32,688 bases of DNA from an uncultured Pelagibacteraceae bacterium (GTDB lineage: Bacteria > Pseudomonadota > Alphaproteobacteria > Pelagibacterales > Pelagibacteraceae), in assembly GCA_950068185.1 (NCBI GenBank), contig CATMHL010000003.1:1-32688 (forward strand). The letters run 5' to 3'. Position numbers and translations under genes: made by a program. Positions 17,763-27,157 of the stretch are shown piece after piece (within the stretch, counting starts at the first letter, position 1; every line of letters begins with the position of its first letter). The notes beneath the pieces were generated by a model. That model did no database searches, was not told the DNA's origin, and saw nothing but the letters and a program-made list of their open reading frames with translations.

Positions 17763-20060
17763 ATGAAGAAAAAGTCCAAAATAGAGAGATACACAGATCA
17801 AGAAGCTTTAGATTATCACAACAGTGGAAAATCAGGAAAAATAGAAATTCTATCTTCAAAACCAATGACAAGTAAAAGAGATTTAGCACTTGCTTATTCT
17901 CCTGGTGTAGCTGCCCCTGTTAAAATGATAGCAAAAAATCCAGATGCGGCCTACGACTATACAACTAAAGGAAATTTAGTTGCTGTAATTAGCAACGGCT
18001 CAGCGATACTTGGACTAGGAAATTTGGGCGCTCTGGCTGCAAAGCCTGTGATGGAAGGAAAGGCAGTATTATTTAAACGTTTTGCGGATATAGATGCAAT
18101 CGATTTAGAAGTAGACTCTTATGATGTAAATGAAATTATTAATTGTATAGCAAATCTTGGAAAAAGTTTTGGAGGAATTAATTTAGAAGATATAGCGGCT
18201 CCCGACTGCTTCGTTATAGAACAGAAATTAAAAGAAAAATTGGATATTCCTATATTTCATGATGACCAACACGGAACAGCAATAATAACTTTAGCAGCAT
18301 TAATTAATGCTTTAGATATATCTGACAAATCTATTAAAGATATAAAGGTAGTAGTAAATGGTGCGGGTGCATCAGCAATAGCTTGTGCTAATTTATTTAA
18401 AAGCAATGGTGTGCCAAATGAAAATATAGTTATGCTAGATAGAAAAGGAGTTTTGTATCGCGGAAGAGATAATCTTGATCAATGGAAATCTGCACATGCA
18501 ATAGATACAAAATTAAGAACACTTAAAGATGCAATTAAGGGTGCAGATGTATTTTTAGGATTATCTACAAAAAACGTACTCTCCAAAGATATGATCAAAA
18601 CAATGGCAAAAAATCCAATCGTTTTTGCTCTTGCAAATCCTGATCCCGAAATCAATCCTGAAGATGTTCATGAAGCTAGAGATGACGCTATCGTTGCAAC
18701 CGGAAGATCAGATTATCCCAATCAGGTAAATAATTTTATTGGCTTTCCTTACATTTTTAGAGGTGCGCTAGATGTTAGAGCAAAAACAATTAATGAAGAA
18801 ATGAAAGTGGCCGCTGCTCATGCAATAGCTGAACTTACAAGAGAAAATGTTCCTGATGAAGTTGCTGCCGCTATGGGAGGAGAACGACCGAAATATGGAA
18901 AAGAATATATAATTCCATCAACTTTTGATCCTAGATTAATTAGTGTAATACCGGTTGCTGTGGCAAAAGCTGCAATGAAGAGTGGAGTAGCAAGGAAAAA
19001 AATAGAAAACTTGGAAGTTTATAAGGATCAACTAAGGCAAAGACTAGATCCATCGTTAACTATAATGCTAGGTATAAATTCACAAATAAAGAAAAATAAA
19101 AAAAGAGTTGTTTTTGCCGATGGAGAGGATGAAAACACTTTAAAAGCTGCAATAGCTTTTAAAAATAACGGTCTTGGGATTCCCGTATTGATAGCAAAAA
19201 AAGAAATAGTAAAAAAAAAATTAAAGGAAATAGGTTTGGACGAAAATTATAATATTGAAATAATTAACTCCACAGATAATGAAAAGAGAGAAAAATATGC
19301 AAAATTCCTTTACGGAAAAATACAACGAAAAGAAGGTCTTTTGGAAAGAGATTGCGATAGGTTAGTAAGAAATGACAGAGTGGTTTGGGGAACTTGTATG
19401 GTTTCATGCGGAGATGTAGATGCAATGGTAACTGGAAATACAAGGCGTTACACATCTACATTAGATAAAGTTAAGCGTGTAGTGGATCCAAGATCAGGGG
19501 AAGTAATTTTTGGTCTAATTATAATGGTTAATAGAGGTAGAACCGTTTTTATAGCTGACATTACTGTTCATGAAATTCCTACTGCAGAGCAACTTTCTCA
19601 AATAGCTATATCAAGTGCAAGGGTAGCTAGATTGTTTGGCTTCAATCCAAAAGTTGCATTCTTATCTCACTCTACTTTTGGTACTCCGAAAACTAGTTCT
19701 ACAAAAAATTTAAGGGATGCGGTTGAAATATTAAAGGAAAAAAAAGTTGATTTTAAATTTGATGGAGAAATGCAGCCAGATGTAGCTTTAAATGAAGAAT
19801 ACAAAGAACTTTATCCATTCTCTGAAATCGTAGGTAACGCTAACATTTTAATAATGCCTGGAAGGCATAGTGCTGCAATTTCATATAAGCTAATGAAAAG
19901 TTTAAGCGCAGTTAAAGTAGTTGGTCCTTTGTTAGTTGGATTAGGAGAGCCTATTGAAATTGCACCATTAAGATCATCAACAAGTGATATAATAAATCTG
20001 GCTTCGGTAGCAGCCTATTCGTCGGACATAATAGATTACAAAAAAAAAAAGAAAAATTAA
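17763..20060 (+). CDS. maeB: NADP-dependent malic enzyme with phosphotransacetylase-like domain
   Basis: MaeB converts malate to pyruvate and CO2 with NADP. I start it at the ATG 17763, giving 765 residues, the usual length. An upstream in-frame TTG at 17712 adds 17 residues, but they do not look like family sequence and overlap the promoter candidate. The malic domain shows LAYSPGVAAPV (43-53), the Lys region MEGKAVLFKRFADIDAID and metal-binding HDDQHGT (166-172). The NADP-binding GAGASA follows (200-205). From about residue 430 the protein continues as a phosphate acetyltransferase-like domain, usually regulatory and catalytically inactive in this fusion. The C-terminus is a poly-lysine tail coded by an A-rich run. 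The stop is one base from the convergent BON gene. Confidence 0.96.
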   Translation: MKKKSKIERYTDQEALDYHNSGKSGKIEILSSKPMTSKRDLALAYSPGVAAPVKMIAKNPDAAYDYTTKGNLVAVISNGSAILGLGNLGALAAKPVMEGKAVLFKRFADIDAIDLEVDSYDVNEIINCIANLGKSFGGINLEDIAAPDCFVIEQKLKEKLDIPIFHDDQHGTAIITLAALINALDISDKSIKDIKVVVNGAGASAIACANLFKSNGVPNENIVMLDRKGVLYRGRDNLDQWKSAHAIDTKLRTLKDAIKGADVFLGLSTKNVLSKDMIKTMAKNPIVFALANPDPEINPEDVHEARDDAIVATGRSDYPNQVNNFIGFPYIFRGALDVRAKTINEEMKVAAAHAIAELTRENVPDEVAAAMGGERPKYGKEYIIPSTFDPRLISVIPVAVAKAAMKSGVARKKIENLEVYKDQLRQRLDPSLTIMLGINSQIKKNKKRVVFADGEDENTLKAAIAFKNNGLGIPVLIAKKEIVKKKLKEIGLDENYNIEIINSTDNEKREKYAKFLYGKIQRKEGLLERDCDRLVRNDRVVWGTCMVSCGDVDAMVTGNTRRYTSTLDKVKRVVDPRSGEVIFGLIIMVNRGRTVFIADITVHEIPTAEQLSQIAISSARVARLFGFNPKVAFLSHSTFGTPKTSSTKNLRDAVEILKEKKVDFKFDGEMQPDVALNEEYKELYPFSEIVGNANILIMPGRHSAAISYKLMKSLSAVKVVGPLLVGLGEPIEIAPLRSSTSDIINLASVAAYSSDIIDYKKKKKN

Positions 20061-20061
20061 C

Positions 20062-20652
20062 TTACTCTCTTTGCCTACTCAAATCGGAAACCATTAAGAT
20101 ACTGGTCACAAGTTCCTTAAGATCAACTATTTGTTTTGCTTCTTGAATAATTTCTTTCTTTTCATTTTCATTATGAGCAATTCCAAAAACGTAAGTTTTC
20201 TGATTAATAGTATCAATATTAAAATTTGCTGCTTTTACATTTTTGTTTAAAATTAATGCAGTTCTCAATTGAGCGGTTATTAAAATATCCTTAACTGTAT
20301 TTTTAAAGGAAAATTTTTGCTTTACTACGATATTGTTTTTTACAGATCTAGAGCCTTTAGTTTCCCAAGCCATTTTGGTTATTCTTAACTTTTCTTCAGG
20401 CTCGTCAACTTTCCCACCCAAAAAAATTCTACCATCAAGAACTTTTACTGAAATTTTAACAAGATATTTTTTTTCGGTTAGAACCAATCTTGCTCGTAAA
20501 TTTTTTTGCATTATAGAATCGTCAATTTGTGTTCCTAATGTTCGAGGATCTAAAGCAACACTTACTCCAGTACCAAAAACTCCACTTGTTGAAGAGCCAA
20601 CACAAGAGTTCAATAAAAGTAAAAAAAATAATATTATAAAGTTTTTTCTCAT
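20062..20652 (-). CDS. BON-domain lipoprotein (DolP/YraP-like)
   Basis: This 196-residue protein starts with a lipoprotein signal peptide ending LLLNSC, giving a lipidated Cys at 17. It contains two BON domains (about 50-115 and 120-188) with the expected VSVKVLDGRIFLGGKV and second-domain TINQKTYVFGIA patterns. E. coli DolP, the family reference, binds anionic phospholipid and supports outer-membrane integrity; I infer a similar envelope role. It lies one base after rsmI, and the LpoA-like gene is next to rsmI, echoing the enterobacterial rsmI-lpoA-yraN-diaA-dolP cluster. It is convergent with maeB with no terminator between. Confidence 0.88.
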   Translation of the reverse strand: MRKNFIILFFLLLLNSCVGSSTSGVFGTGVSVALDPRTLGTQIDDSIMQKNLRARLVLTEKKYLVKISVKVLDGRIFLGGKVDEPEEKLRITKMAWETKGSRSVKNNIVVKQKFSFKNTVKDILITAQLRTALILNKNVKAANFNIDTINQKTYVFGIAHNENEKKEIIQEAKQIVDLKELVTSILMVSDLSRQRE

Positions 20653-20653
20653 T

Positions 20654-21502
20654 TCATTTTTTTAATTTTAAACAATAATTGTAAATCATTTTTTTTGGTA
20701 AATTTTCTTTTTTTGAAACAAATTCGACAACATCCTTGTGAGTATATTTTTTTAACATTTTCTTTATTTCTATTTTAACTGATTCGTGAATTTCTTTTTT
20801 AATATTATTTTTTTTTATTATCTCTGATAAAACAACAGTTAGTTCGCCTTTTAAAGGTTCGGTTAAATTTTCCATTGATTCAATATTGCCCCTGATAAAC
20901 TCTTCGTGAATTTTTGTCATTTCTTTTGCGATTACTATTTTTCTACCGAAAAAATATTTTTTTAATTTTGATATATAAAAATTAATTTTTGAAGCTGGAA
21001 TAAAAAAAATAATCGAATAATCTAAATTACTTAAATTTTTGAGTACACTCTCTAGTTTGTTTTTTTCTTTTGTCAAAAAGCCGTAAAATAGATATTGATC
21101 ACTAAATCCTGAAACACTGAATGCTGATGTGACTGCAGATGATCCCGGAATTGGGTGAACATCTAAATTTTCATCAATACATTTATTAACAAGTATCATG
21201 CCTGGATCAGAAACAGCAGGTGTACCAGCATCAGAAATCAGTGAAACAATTTTATCTTTTTTTATAGAATCAATTACTTTACTGCCAACTTTTTTTTCAT
21301 TAAATTTATGATAAGGTAGGAGTTTACTTTTTATTTGAAAGTAGGAAAGTAACTTTCCTGATCTTCTTGTATCTTCGCACAAAATAATATCTGATTTTTT
21401 CAAGATATTCAGAGCTCTTAAAGTTATGTCCTCCATATTCCCAATTGGAGTAGATACCAAGTAAAGCCCGGGGCCAACAGTTTGTTGTTTATTTTTGTCC
21501 AT
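20654..21502 (-). CDS. rsmI: 16S rRNA (cytidine-1402-2'-O)-methyltransferase RsmI
   Basis: RsmI 2'-O-methylates C1402 in the 16S rRNA P-site region using SAM. The 282-residue protein shows all tetrapyrrole-methylase-fold signatures: LYLVSTPIGNMEDITLRAL, CEDTRRSGKLL, SLISDAGTPAVSDPG and PIPGSSAVTSAFSVSGF. On the minus strand a perfect TATAAT (complement of 21514-21519) lies 11 nt upstream of its ATG, with no good -35. It is divergent from the LpoA-like gene across 46 bp. Confidence 0.96.
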   Translation of the reverse strand: MDKNKQQTVGPGLYLVSTPIGNMEDITLRALNILKKSDIILCEDTRRSGKLLSYFQIKSKLLPYHKFNEKKVGSKVIDSIKKDKIVSLISDAGTPAVSDPGMILVNKCIDENLDVHPIPGSSAVTSAFSVSGFSDQYLFYGFLTKEKNKLESVLKNLSNLDYSIIFFIPASKINFYISKLKKYFFGRKIVIAKEMTKIHEEFIRGNIESMENLTEPLKGELTVVLSEIIKKNNIKKEIHESVKIEIKKMLKKYTHKDVVEFVSKKENLPKKMIYNYCLKLKK

Positions 21503-21548
21503 TTGATGCCTAAATTATATTTTATATTATTGAAGGTAATTTTTATTT

Positions 21549-22727
21549 ATGAAAAAAATAATAACATTTTCAATACTATCTTATTTATTATTTACAATAA
21601 ATAGTAATGCGATTAATGAAGGATCGAGTGAAAATAATTTAGAAAACTCAAATTTTTTGAAAATAGGTGTTCTACTTCCTTTGTCTGGAAAATTTCAAGG
21701 TATAGGGGAATCTTTTTTAAAAGCAATCCAGTTAGCTTTGTACGATATATCGAATGAAGATGTAAAAATTTATCCTAAAGACAATAAGGGAAATGCTTTA
21801 AATTCTTATCTATCAGCCAAAGAATTTGAAGAACAAGGTATTAAAATCGTCATAGGTCCAATTTTTTTTGAAAATTTAGAAAGGCTTGGTGAAATAAATA
21901 AAATTACTTTTATTTCATTTACTAATCAAACTAAAGATATTCCAAAAAATACGATTGCCTTTGGAATCAACATTGAATCGCAAATTGACGCTTTGAAGAA
22001 ATATTTTAACGAAATAAAAGTTTCTAAAACTTTACTTCTATCACCAAAGTCAGAATTCAGTTATCAGTCGGAATCTGTTGCTAAAAAAGATGTATTAAAA
22101 TTTTATAGAACTTATTCCTATGATGCTAATCCAAAAACAATAACTGGAGAAATAGAAAAAATAACTAGGTATAGAGAAAGAAAAAAAGATCTAGAAAGAA
22201 GAATTAAAATATTAGAAAAATCTGATTTATATAAGGACAAAAACGAACTAAAAAAATTAAAGCAAATGCATACTTTAGGTGAGGTAAATTTTGATTCTGT
22301 TGTTGTTATAGATTTTGGGGAAAGATTAAAAAGTGTCTTAACATCTTTTATGTTTTCTGATGTTTTAAGTGATAAAGTTGATTTTTTTACTATTAATCAA
22401 TGGTTCGATGAAACTTTTTTTAATGAAAATGCCATGCAAAATTTACATTTCCCATCCATTGATTTCGAAAACTTAAAAAAATTCAACAAAAAATTTTTCA
22501 ATACATTTAATGAAAAATCTAATAAGGTTTCAATACTCGCATATGACGCCTTGGGATTAATTTATTACTGTTGGTCTAATAATAATTTTCAATTCAAACA
22601 AGATCAATTATATAATAAGAAAGGATTTAAAGGTCTTCATGGAGAATTTCTTATAGAAAATAATCTAAGTAAGCAAAAGTTAAAAATTTACAAAGTGTCA
22701 GAAAAAAAATTTATTAAAGTATATTAA
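21549..22727 (+). CDS. Penicillin-binding protein activator (LpoA C-terminal-like, periplasmic-binding fold)
   Basis: This 392-residue protein has a signal peptide (MKKIITFSILSYLLFTINSNA) without a lipobox and a type I periplasmic-binding fold. The IGVLLPLSGKFQGIGESFLKAIQLALYD start and KIVIGPIFFENLERLGEI segment are characteristic. Similar proteins next to rsmI are annotated as LpoA-like activators of PBP1A; E. coli LpoA carries this fold as its C-terminal domain. The sequence lacks the TPR-like N-terminal domain of LpoA. An alternative is an orphan branched-chain amino-acid binding protein, but no ABC transporter genes are adjacent. A charged helix (about 200-238) interrupts the fold. Its stop overlaps the rdgB stop within TTAA at 22724-22727. 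Confidence 0.8.
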   Translation: MKKIITFSILSYLLFTINSNAINEGSSENNLENSNFLKIGVLLPLSGKFQGIGESFLKAIQLALYDISNEDVKIYPKDNKGNALNSYLSAKEFEEQGIKIVIGPIFFENLERLGEINKITFISFTNQTKDIPKNTIAFGINIESQIDALKKYFNEIKVSKTLLLSPKSEFSYQSESVAKKDVLKFYRTYSYDANPKTITGEIEKITRYRERKKDLERRIKILEKSDLYKDKNELKKLKQMHTLGEVNFDSVVVIDFGERLKSVLTSFMFSDVLSDKVDFFTINQWFDETFFNENAMQNLHFPSIDFENLKKFNKKFFNTFNEKSNKVSILAYDALGLIYYCWSNNNFQFKQDQLYNKKGFKGLHGEFLIENNLSKQKLKIYKVSEKKFIKVY

Positions 22728-23320
22728 ATAAAGAATTTTTTAATTTTAAGAAACGCTTTAAATCTATGATCAATAGACATCTTTAATTTAGATTCCATTT
22801 CTCCAAAAGTTTGACTATAACCATCAGGAATAAAAATAGGATCATATCCAAATCCATTTTTTCCTTTTTTTGCTATTGAAATTTTCCCCCTTATAACTCC
22901 CTTGCTAGAGTAGTTTTTGCCATCGGGCCATAAAAGTGTCATACAACAAATAAATCTTGCTGTATTATCATTTGTCCAATCCTTTTTTATATTGCTCATT
23001 TTTTCAAAAATTTTTTTGATCGCTAAATCAAAATTATTTTTTTCACCACTCCATCTAGAAGAATAGATTCCAGGTTCACTCTTCAAAAGATCTATTTCAA
23101 GTCCTGAATCATCTGACAAACAAATTAAACTTGTTTTTTTTGAAAAATATGAAGCTTTAATAAATGAATTTTCTTCAAAACTTTTCCCTGTTTCTTTAGG
23201 AGTTGGAATATTGAATTCTTTTGGAGAATATTTTTTTAGCTCATTTGGTAACAAATTACATATTTCCCTATATTTTCCTTTATTATTTGTTCCAATTAAA
23301 ATTTCTTTAATTTTACTCAT
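22724..23320 (-). CDS. rdgB: XTP/dITP diphosphatase (RdgB/HAM1 family)
   Basis: This enzyme hydrolyses non-canonical purine triphosphates (dITP, XTP) and prevents their incorporation into nucleic acids. The 198-residue protein has TNNKGK (11-16), SDDSGLEID (69-77), the PGIYSSRWSG segment and FGYDPIFIPDG near the C-terminus, all family hallmarks. In many Alphaproteobacteria it sits in an hrcA/grpE neighbourhood. Here it is divergent from grpE across 43 bp, and hrcA is not present. Confidence 0.96.
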   Translation of the reverse strand: MSKIKEILIGTNNKGKYREICNLLPNELKKYSPKEFNIPTPKETGKSFEENSFIKASYFSKKTSLICLSDDSGLEIDLLKSEPGIYSSRWSGEKNNFDLAIKKIFEKMSNIKKDWTNDNTARFICCMTLLWPDGKNYSSKGVIRGKISIAKKGKNGFGYDPIFIPDGYSQTFGEMESKLKMSIDHRFKAFLKIKKFFI

Positions 23321-23326
23321 TTTATA

Positions 23327-23355
23327 CTAGTATTTTTTTTTTTAGTGACCATATA
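23327..23355 (+). promoter_or_regulatory. Candidate heat-shock (sigma-32 type) promoter of grpE
   Basis: CTAGTA (23327-23332), a 14-bp spacer that is mostly T, and GACCATATA (23347-23355) mirror the element before dnaK (CTTGTA, 14 bp, ACCCATATA). The match to the RpoH consensus (about CTTGAA, 13-15 bp, CCCCATnT) is weaker than at dnaK. The element ends 8 nt before the grpE ATG, so the transcript would have almost no leader. Confidence 0.45.
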
Positions 23356-23363
23356 TCAAACCG

Positions 23364-23981
23364 ATGACAAAATCAGACAAAAAAGAAGTGGAAAAAATCC
23401 TATCAGAAGATAAGAAAGAAACTCAAAAAAACACAGCAGCGGAAAAAGAAAGTGCCCCACCGAAAGAAGAAACAATCGAAGATAAACTTAAGGTCACTCA
23501 AGAAAAACTACTCAGAACAATGGCTGAGATGGAAAATCAAAGGAGAAGATTTGAAAAAGAAAATCAAGAAGCTTATGAATTTGGTGGATTTAATTTTGCT
23601 AGAGAATCTTTATCACTCTTAGATAATATTGATCGTGCAATTATTTCATTTAAAAATGATGAAAACTTAAGAAATAACAAAAATTTAAACAAAATTATTG
23701 ATAGCATAGAAATTATAAAACAAGACTTGGTATCTATTTTTAAAAAAAACGGAATAACACCAATTGAATGTATGAACAAAAAATTTGATCCCAATTTTCA
23801 CCAGGCAATGCTTGAGCTTGAAGACAATACCAAAGATGCTGGAACTGTTATTCAAGAGATCCAGAAAGGTTTTATGATGAAAGACCGTTTGCTTAGACCT
23901 ACCCTCGTTGGTGTCACTAAAAAAAGAGAAGAAAAGGTAGAAAATATTAAAAATGATGAAAAAAAAGAGGAAAAAAAGTGA
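23364..23981 (+). CDS. grpE: Nucleotide exchange factor GrpE
   Basis: GrpE releases ADP from DnaK in the DnaK-DnaJ-GrpE chaperone cycle. The 205-residue protein has a charged, disordered N-terminus (1-40), a long coiled-coil (about 40-125, with LRTMAEMENQRRRFEKENQEA) and the C-terminal beta domain. That domain carries NPNFHQAM-like FDPNFHQAMLE and GFMMKDRLLRPTLVGV. The tail (185-205) is lysine/glutamate-rich. It starts the chaperone run grpE-dnaK-dnaJ and has no visible Shine-Dalgarno. Confidence 0.96.
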   Translation: MTKSDKKEVEKILSEDKKETQKNTAAEKESAPPKEETIEDKLKVTQEKLLRTMAEMENQRRRFEKENQEAYEFGGFNFARESLSLLDNIDRAIISFKNDENLRNNKNLNKIIDSIEIIKQDLVSIFKKNGITPIECMNKKFDPNFHQAMLELEDNTKDAGTVIQEIQKGFMMKDRLLRPTLVGVTKKREEKVENIKNDEKKEEKK

Positions 23982-23990
23982 TTTTTTTAA

Positions 23991-24019
23991 CTTGTAGTAG
24001 TCAAAAAAACACCCATATA
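23991..24019 (+). promoter_or_regulatory. Heat-shock (sigma-32 type) promoter of dnaK
   Basis: CTTGTA (23991-23996), exactly 14 bp, then ACCCATATA (24011-24019) fits the RpoH consensus closely (5/6 in -35; 7/8 for CCCCATnT). A start site about 24025 would leave a short leader that still contains the AAGGAAG ribosome-binding site (24028-24034). It sits in the 60-bp grpE-dnaK gap. No CIRCE-type inverted repeat is seen here or before grpE. Confidence 0.65.
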
Positions 24020-24041
24020 GCAATAAAAGGAAGCAAATATT

Positions 24042-25985
24042 ATGAGTAGAGTTATAGGGATTGATTTAGGAACTACATATTCATGTGTAGCCATAATGGA
24101 TGGAAGTCAGCCTAAAGTTTTGGAAAACGCAGAAGGAACAAGAACAACACCTTCTGTAGTATCTTTCGGCGAAAATGATGAAAGATTGGTTGGCCAACCA
24201 GCTAAAAGACAAGCAGTGACTAATCCAGCAAATACTTTATTCGCTGTTAAACGATTGATTGGAAGAAGTTTTGAAGATACATCCATTAAAAAAAGTATTT
24301 CAAAGGTACCATATAAGATTATAAAAGCTGACAATAATGATGCTTGGTTAGAAGCGAGAGGCAAAAAATATTCACCATCACAAATATCTGCTTTCATTTT
24401 ACAAAAAATGAAAGAAACGGCAGAAAAGTATTTGGGTCAAGAAGTTACAAAAGCTGTTATTACTGTACCGGCTTACTTTAATGATTCACAAAGGCAAGCA
24501 ACAAAAGATGCTGGCAAAATAGCTGGTTTGGAAGTTCTTAGAATCATTAACGAACCAACTGCAGCTTCACTAGCTTACGGATTAGACAAAAAAGGTGGAA
24601 AAAAAATAGCTGTATACGATTTAGGTGGTGGTACATTTGATATATCAATCCTCGAAATTGGCGAAGGTGTTTTCGAAGTTAAATCAACAAATGGAGACAC
24701 TTTCTTAGGTGGGATAGATTTCGACGATAAAATTGTAAGTTATTTAGTTGATGAATTTAAAAAAGATAATGGAATAAATTTAAGAACTGATAAATTAGCT
24801 TTACAAAGGCTTAGAGAAGGCGCTGAAAAAGCAAAAATTGAACTTTCTTCAACAGCGCAGACTGAAATCAATTTACCTTTTATTACTGCAGACAAAACTG
24901 GACCAAAGCATATTAATATAAAACTAACCAGAGCAAAATTAGAAGCTCTAGTTGAAGATTTAATTAAAAAAACAATTCCTCCATGTAAAACAGCATTAAA
25001 AGATTCTGGTTTTAGTGCTGCTGAAATCAATGAAGTAGTTCTTGTTGGTGGAATGACAAGAATGCCAAAAATAATTGAAAGCGTTAAAACCTTTTTTGGA
25101 AAAGAACCAAACAAAAGTGTAAATCCAGACGAAGTTGTTGCAATGGGAGCGGCTATTCAAGGTGGAGTTCTTCAAGGGGATGTAAAAGATGTCCTCCTTT
25201 TAGATGTAACACCTTTGTCTTTAGGAATTGAAACATTGGGAGCAGTTTCTACAAAACTTATTGAAAAAAATACAACGATTCCGACTAAAAAAAGTCAAGT
25301 CTTCTCAACTGCCGAAGATAATCAACCCGCAGTTTCTATTAGAGTTTTACAAGGTGAAAGAGAAATGGCAGCTGATAACAAGTTGTTGGGAAATTTTGAA
25401 TTAGTTGGAATACCAAACGCTCCTAGAGGAGTCCCGCAAATTGAAGTAACCTTTGATATTGATGCGAATGGAATAGTAAATGTTTCTGCAAAAGATAAAG
25501 GAACTGGAAAAGAACAAAAGATACAAATTCAAGCTTCCGGAGGCCTTAGTGATGAAGAAATTAATAAAATGGTGAGAGATGCCGAAGCAAACAAAGAAGT
25601 AGATAAAAAGAAAAGGGAAGCCGTTGATGCAAGAAATCAAGCTGACACAATTATTCATACAACAGAGAAAACCCTTAAAGAACATGGAGGTAAAATTTCT
25701 GATGCTGATAAAAAAGCTATAGAAACTGGAATTTCTGATCTAAGAAACGCACTTAAGGGCACCGACACAGAAGAAGTAAAGAAAAAAACACAGGCTTTAG
25801 TCCAATCTTCAATGAAACTTGGTGAGGCTGTCTATAAAAGTCAACAAAAAGACGCTGGGGAAAAAGATACAAAACAAAACCAAGATTCAAAAAATAAAAA
25901 TCAAAACAAAGAAAATGTTGTTGATGCAGATTTTGAAGAAGTAAAAGAAGATAAAAGCGACAAAGATAAAGAAAAAAGAGCCTAA
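24042..25985 (+). CDS. dnaK: Chaperone protein DnaK (Hsp70)
   Basis: DnaK is the central ATP-dependent Hsp70 chaperone. The 647-residue protein opens with [17 protein letters not shown] (phosphate 1 motif) and has the full nucleotide-binding domain (to about 385, including [15 protein letters not shown] and [12 protein letters not shown]). The conserved linker [18 protein letters not shown] and the substrate-binding domain (about 390-600) follow. The tail is charged and ends with the conserved VVDADFEEV motif plus a lysine/aspartate-rich extension. A good AAGGAAG Shine-Dalgarno lies 7 nt upstream. dnaJ starts 29 nt downstream. Confidence 0.99.
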   Translation: MSRVIGIDLGTTYSCVAIMDGSQPKVLENAEGTRTTPSVVSFGENDERLVGQPAKRQAVTNPANTLFAVKRLIGRSFEDTSIKKSISKVPYKIIKADNNDAWLEARGKKYSPSQISAFILQKMKETAEKYLGQEVTKAVITVPAYFNDSQRQATKDAGKIAGLEVLRIINEPTAASLAYGLDKKGGKKIAVYDLGGGTFDISILEIGEGVFEVKSTNGDTFLGGIDFDDKIVSYLVDEFKKDNGINLRTDKLALQRLREGAEKAKIELSSTAQTEINLPFITADKTGPKHINIKLTRAKLEALVEDLIKKTIPPCKTALKDSGFSAAEINEVVLVGGMTRMPKIIESVKTFFGKEPNKSVNPDEVVAMGAAIQGGVLQGDVKDVLLLDVTPLSLGIETLGAVSTKLIEKNTTIPTKKSQVFSTAEDNQPAVSIRVLQGEREMAADNKLLGNFELVGIPNAPRGVPQIEVTFDIDANGIVNVSAKDKGTGKEQKIQIQASGGLSDEEINKMVRDAEANKEVDKKKREAVDARNQADTIIHTTEKTLKEHGGKISDADKKAIETGISDLRNALKGTDTEEVKKKTQALVQSSMKLGEAVYKSQQKDAGEKDTKQNQDSKNKNQNKENVVDADFEEVKEDKSDKDKEKRA

Positions 25986-25992
25986 GTCTAAA

Positions 25993-26005
25993 GACATAAA
26001 ATGTC
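25993..26005 (+). other. Small inverted repeat in the dnaK-dnaJ gap
   Basis: GACAT-AAA-ATGTC is a 5-bp hairpin within the 29-nt gap, 9 nt before the dnaJ ATG, where no Shine-Dalgarno sequence is visible. It could affect dnaJ translation or be chance; there is no T tract, so it is not a terminator. Confidence 0.3.
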
Positions 26006-26014
26006 GGTATATAT

Positions 26015-27157
26015 ATGGCAAAAAGAGATTACTATGAAGTCTTGGGCGTTATCAAATCAGTCTCTGCTGAAGAAATCAAAAAAGCTTACAGAAAATTAGC
26101 TCTAAAATACCATCCAGACAGAAACAAAGGCGATAAAGCTGCAGAAGCTAAGTTTAAAGATGCTGGTGAAGCTTATCATGTCCTTTCAGATAAAGAACGA
26201 AGAACTAACTACGACCAATTTGGTCATGCAGCTTTTGAAGGAGCGGGCGGAAGAGAAGGTTTTTCAAATTTTGATTTTTCAAGCGTTTTTTCAGATATTT
26301 TTGGTTCGGATCCTTTTGATGATTTCTTTGAAGGTTTTGGAGGAACGAAGAGAAGAGGACGGAGAAGATCTTCAGATTATAGGGGCGCAGATTTAAGGTA
26401 TGATTTATCCATTTCTCTGGAAGATGCATATAACGGAAAAAAAAAAGAAATGAATTTTTCATCTTCAGATAAATGCGAAATATGTGATGGATATGGAGCA
26501 GAGCCAGGATCTGAACCTATTTCTTGTTCCACATGTGGAGGACAGGGTCAAGTGAGATCGAGCCAAGGTTTTTTTACAATTCAACAAACTTGCCCAGAAT
26601 GTTCTGGCTCAGGAGAACAAATTTCCAGCCCATGCAAAGAGTGCAGGGGAATGGGGAAAAAACAAACTAGAAAAAAAATAGTTGCTAATATCCCAAAAGG
26701 TGTTGATGATGGTACAAGAATTAGATTATCAGCCAAAGGGGAAGCGGGTATAAAAGGTGCGAGAAACGGTGATTTATATATTTTTCTATCAATAAAACCT
26801 CATAGTATTTTCAAAAGATCAGAAGAAAATCTTTTTTTTGAATTTCCTATTTCATTAGCAAATGCAGCGCTTGGGTCTACTGTTGAAGTACCAACGATTG
26901 ATGGAGGAAAGGCAAAGGTAAAAATTCCAGCAGGAACACAGCATGGCAAGCAATTCAGGTTAAAGGGAAAAGGAATGCCAATAATGAAAAATAAAAATTA
27001 TGGTGATTTATATATTCAAGCAATAACCGAAGTGCCTGTTTCTCTTACTAAAGAACAAAAAAATCTGCTAGAACAATTTAAAAAACTAGAAGACACAAAA
27101 ACAAATCCAATTATGAAAGATTTTTTTGAAAAAGCAAAAAGGTTTTGGAAGAACTAA
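26015..27157 (+). CDS. dnaJ: Chaperone protein DnaJ (Hsp40)
   Basis: DnaJ delivers substrates to DnaK and stimulates its ATPase. The 380-residue type I protein has a J domain with H33-P34-D35 and a Gly/Phe-rich segment (about 70-115, [25 protein letters not shown]). Four CxxCxGxG zinc-binding repeats follow (about 153-215; the second to fourth begin CSTCGG, CPECSG and CKECRG), then the C-terminal beta domains. Its stop codon directly abuts the dapB ATG, so dnaJ and dapB translation are likely linked. Confidence 0.98.
   Translation: MAKRDYYEVLGVIKSVSAEEIKKAYRKLALKYHPDRNKGDKAAEAKFKDAGEAYHVLSDKERRTNYDQFGHAAFEGAGGREGFSNFDFSSVFSDIFGSDPFDDFFEGFGGTKRRGRRRSSDYRGADLRYDLSISLEDAYNGKKKEMNFSSSDKCEICDGYGAEPGSEPISCSTCGGQGQVRSSQGFFTIQQTCPECSGSGEQISSPCKECRGMGKKQTRKKIVANIPKGVDDGTRIRLSAKGEAGIKGARNGDLYIFLSIKPHSIFKRSEENLFFEFPISLANAALGSTVEVPTIDGGKAKVKIPAGTQHGKQFRLKGKGMPIMKNKNYGDLYIQAITEVPVSLTKEQKNLLEQFKKLEDTKTNPIMKDFFEKAKRFWKN

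Noticed and set aside
20036-20062. Possible programmed frameshift at the A-rich end of maeB
   Set aside because: The poly-A run encodes only a lysine tail directly before the stop, so slippage would change few residues; no downstream frame is extended meaningfully.
24740-25114. 124-codon minus-strand frame inside dnaK
   Set aside because: Antisense shadow of the strongly conserved DnaK coding region; no family features and no independent start signals.
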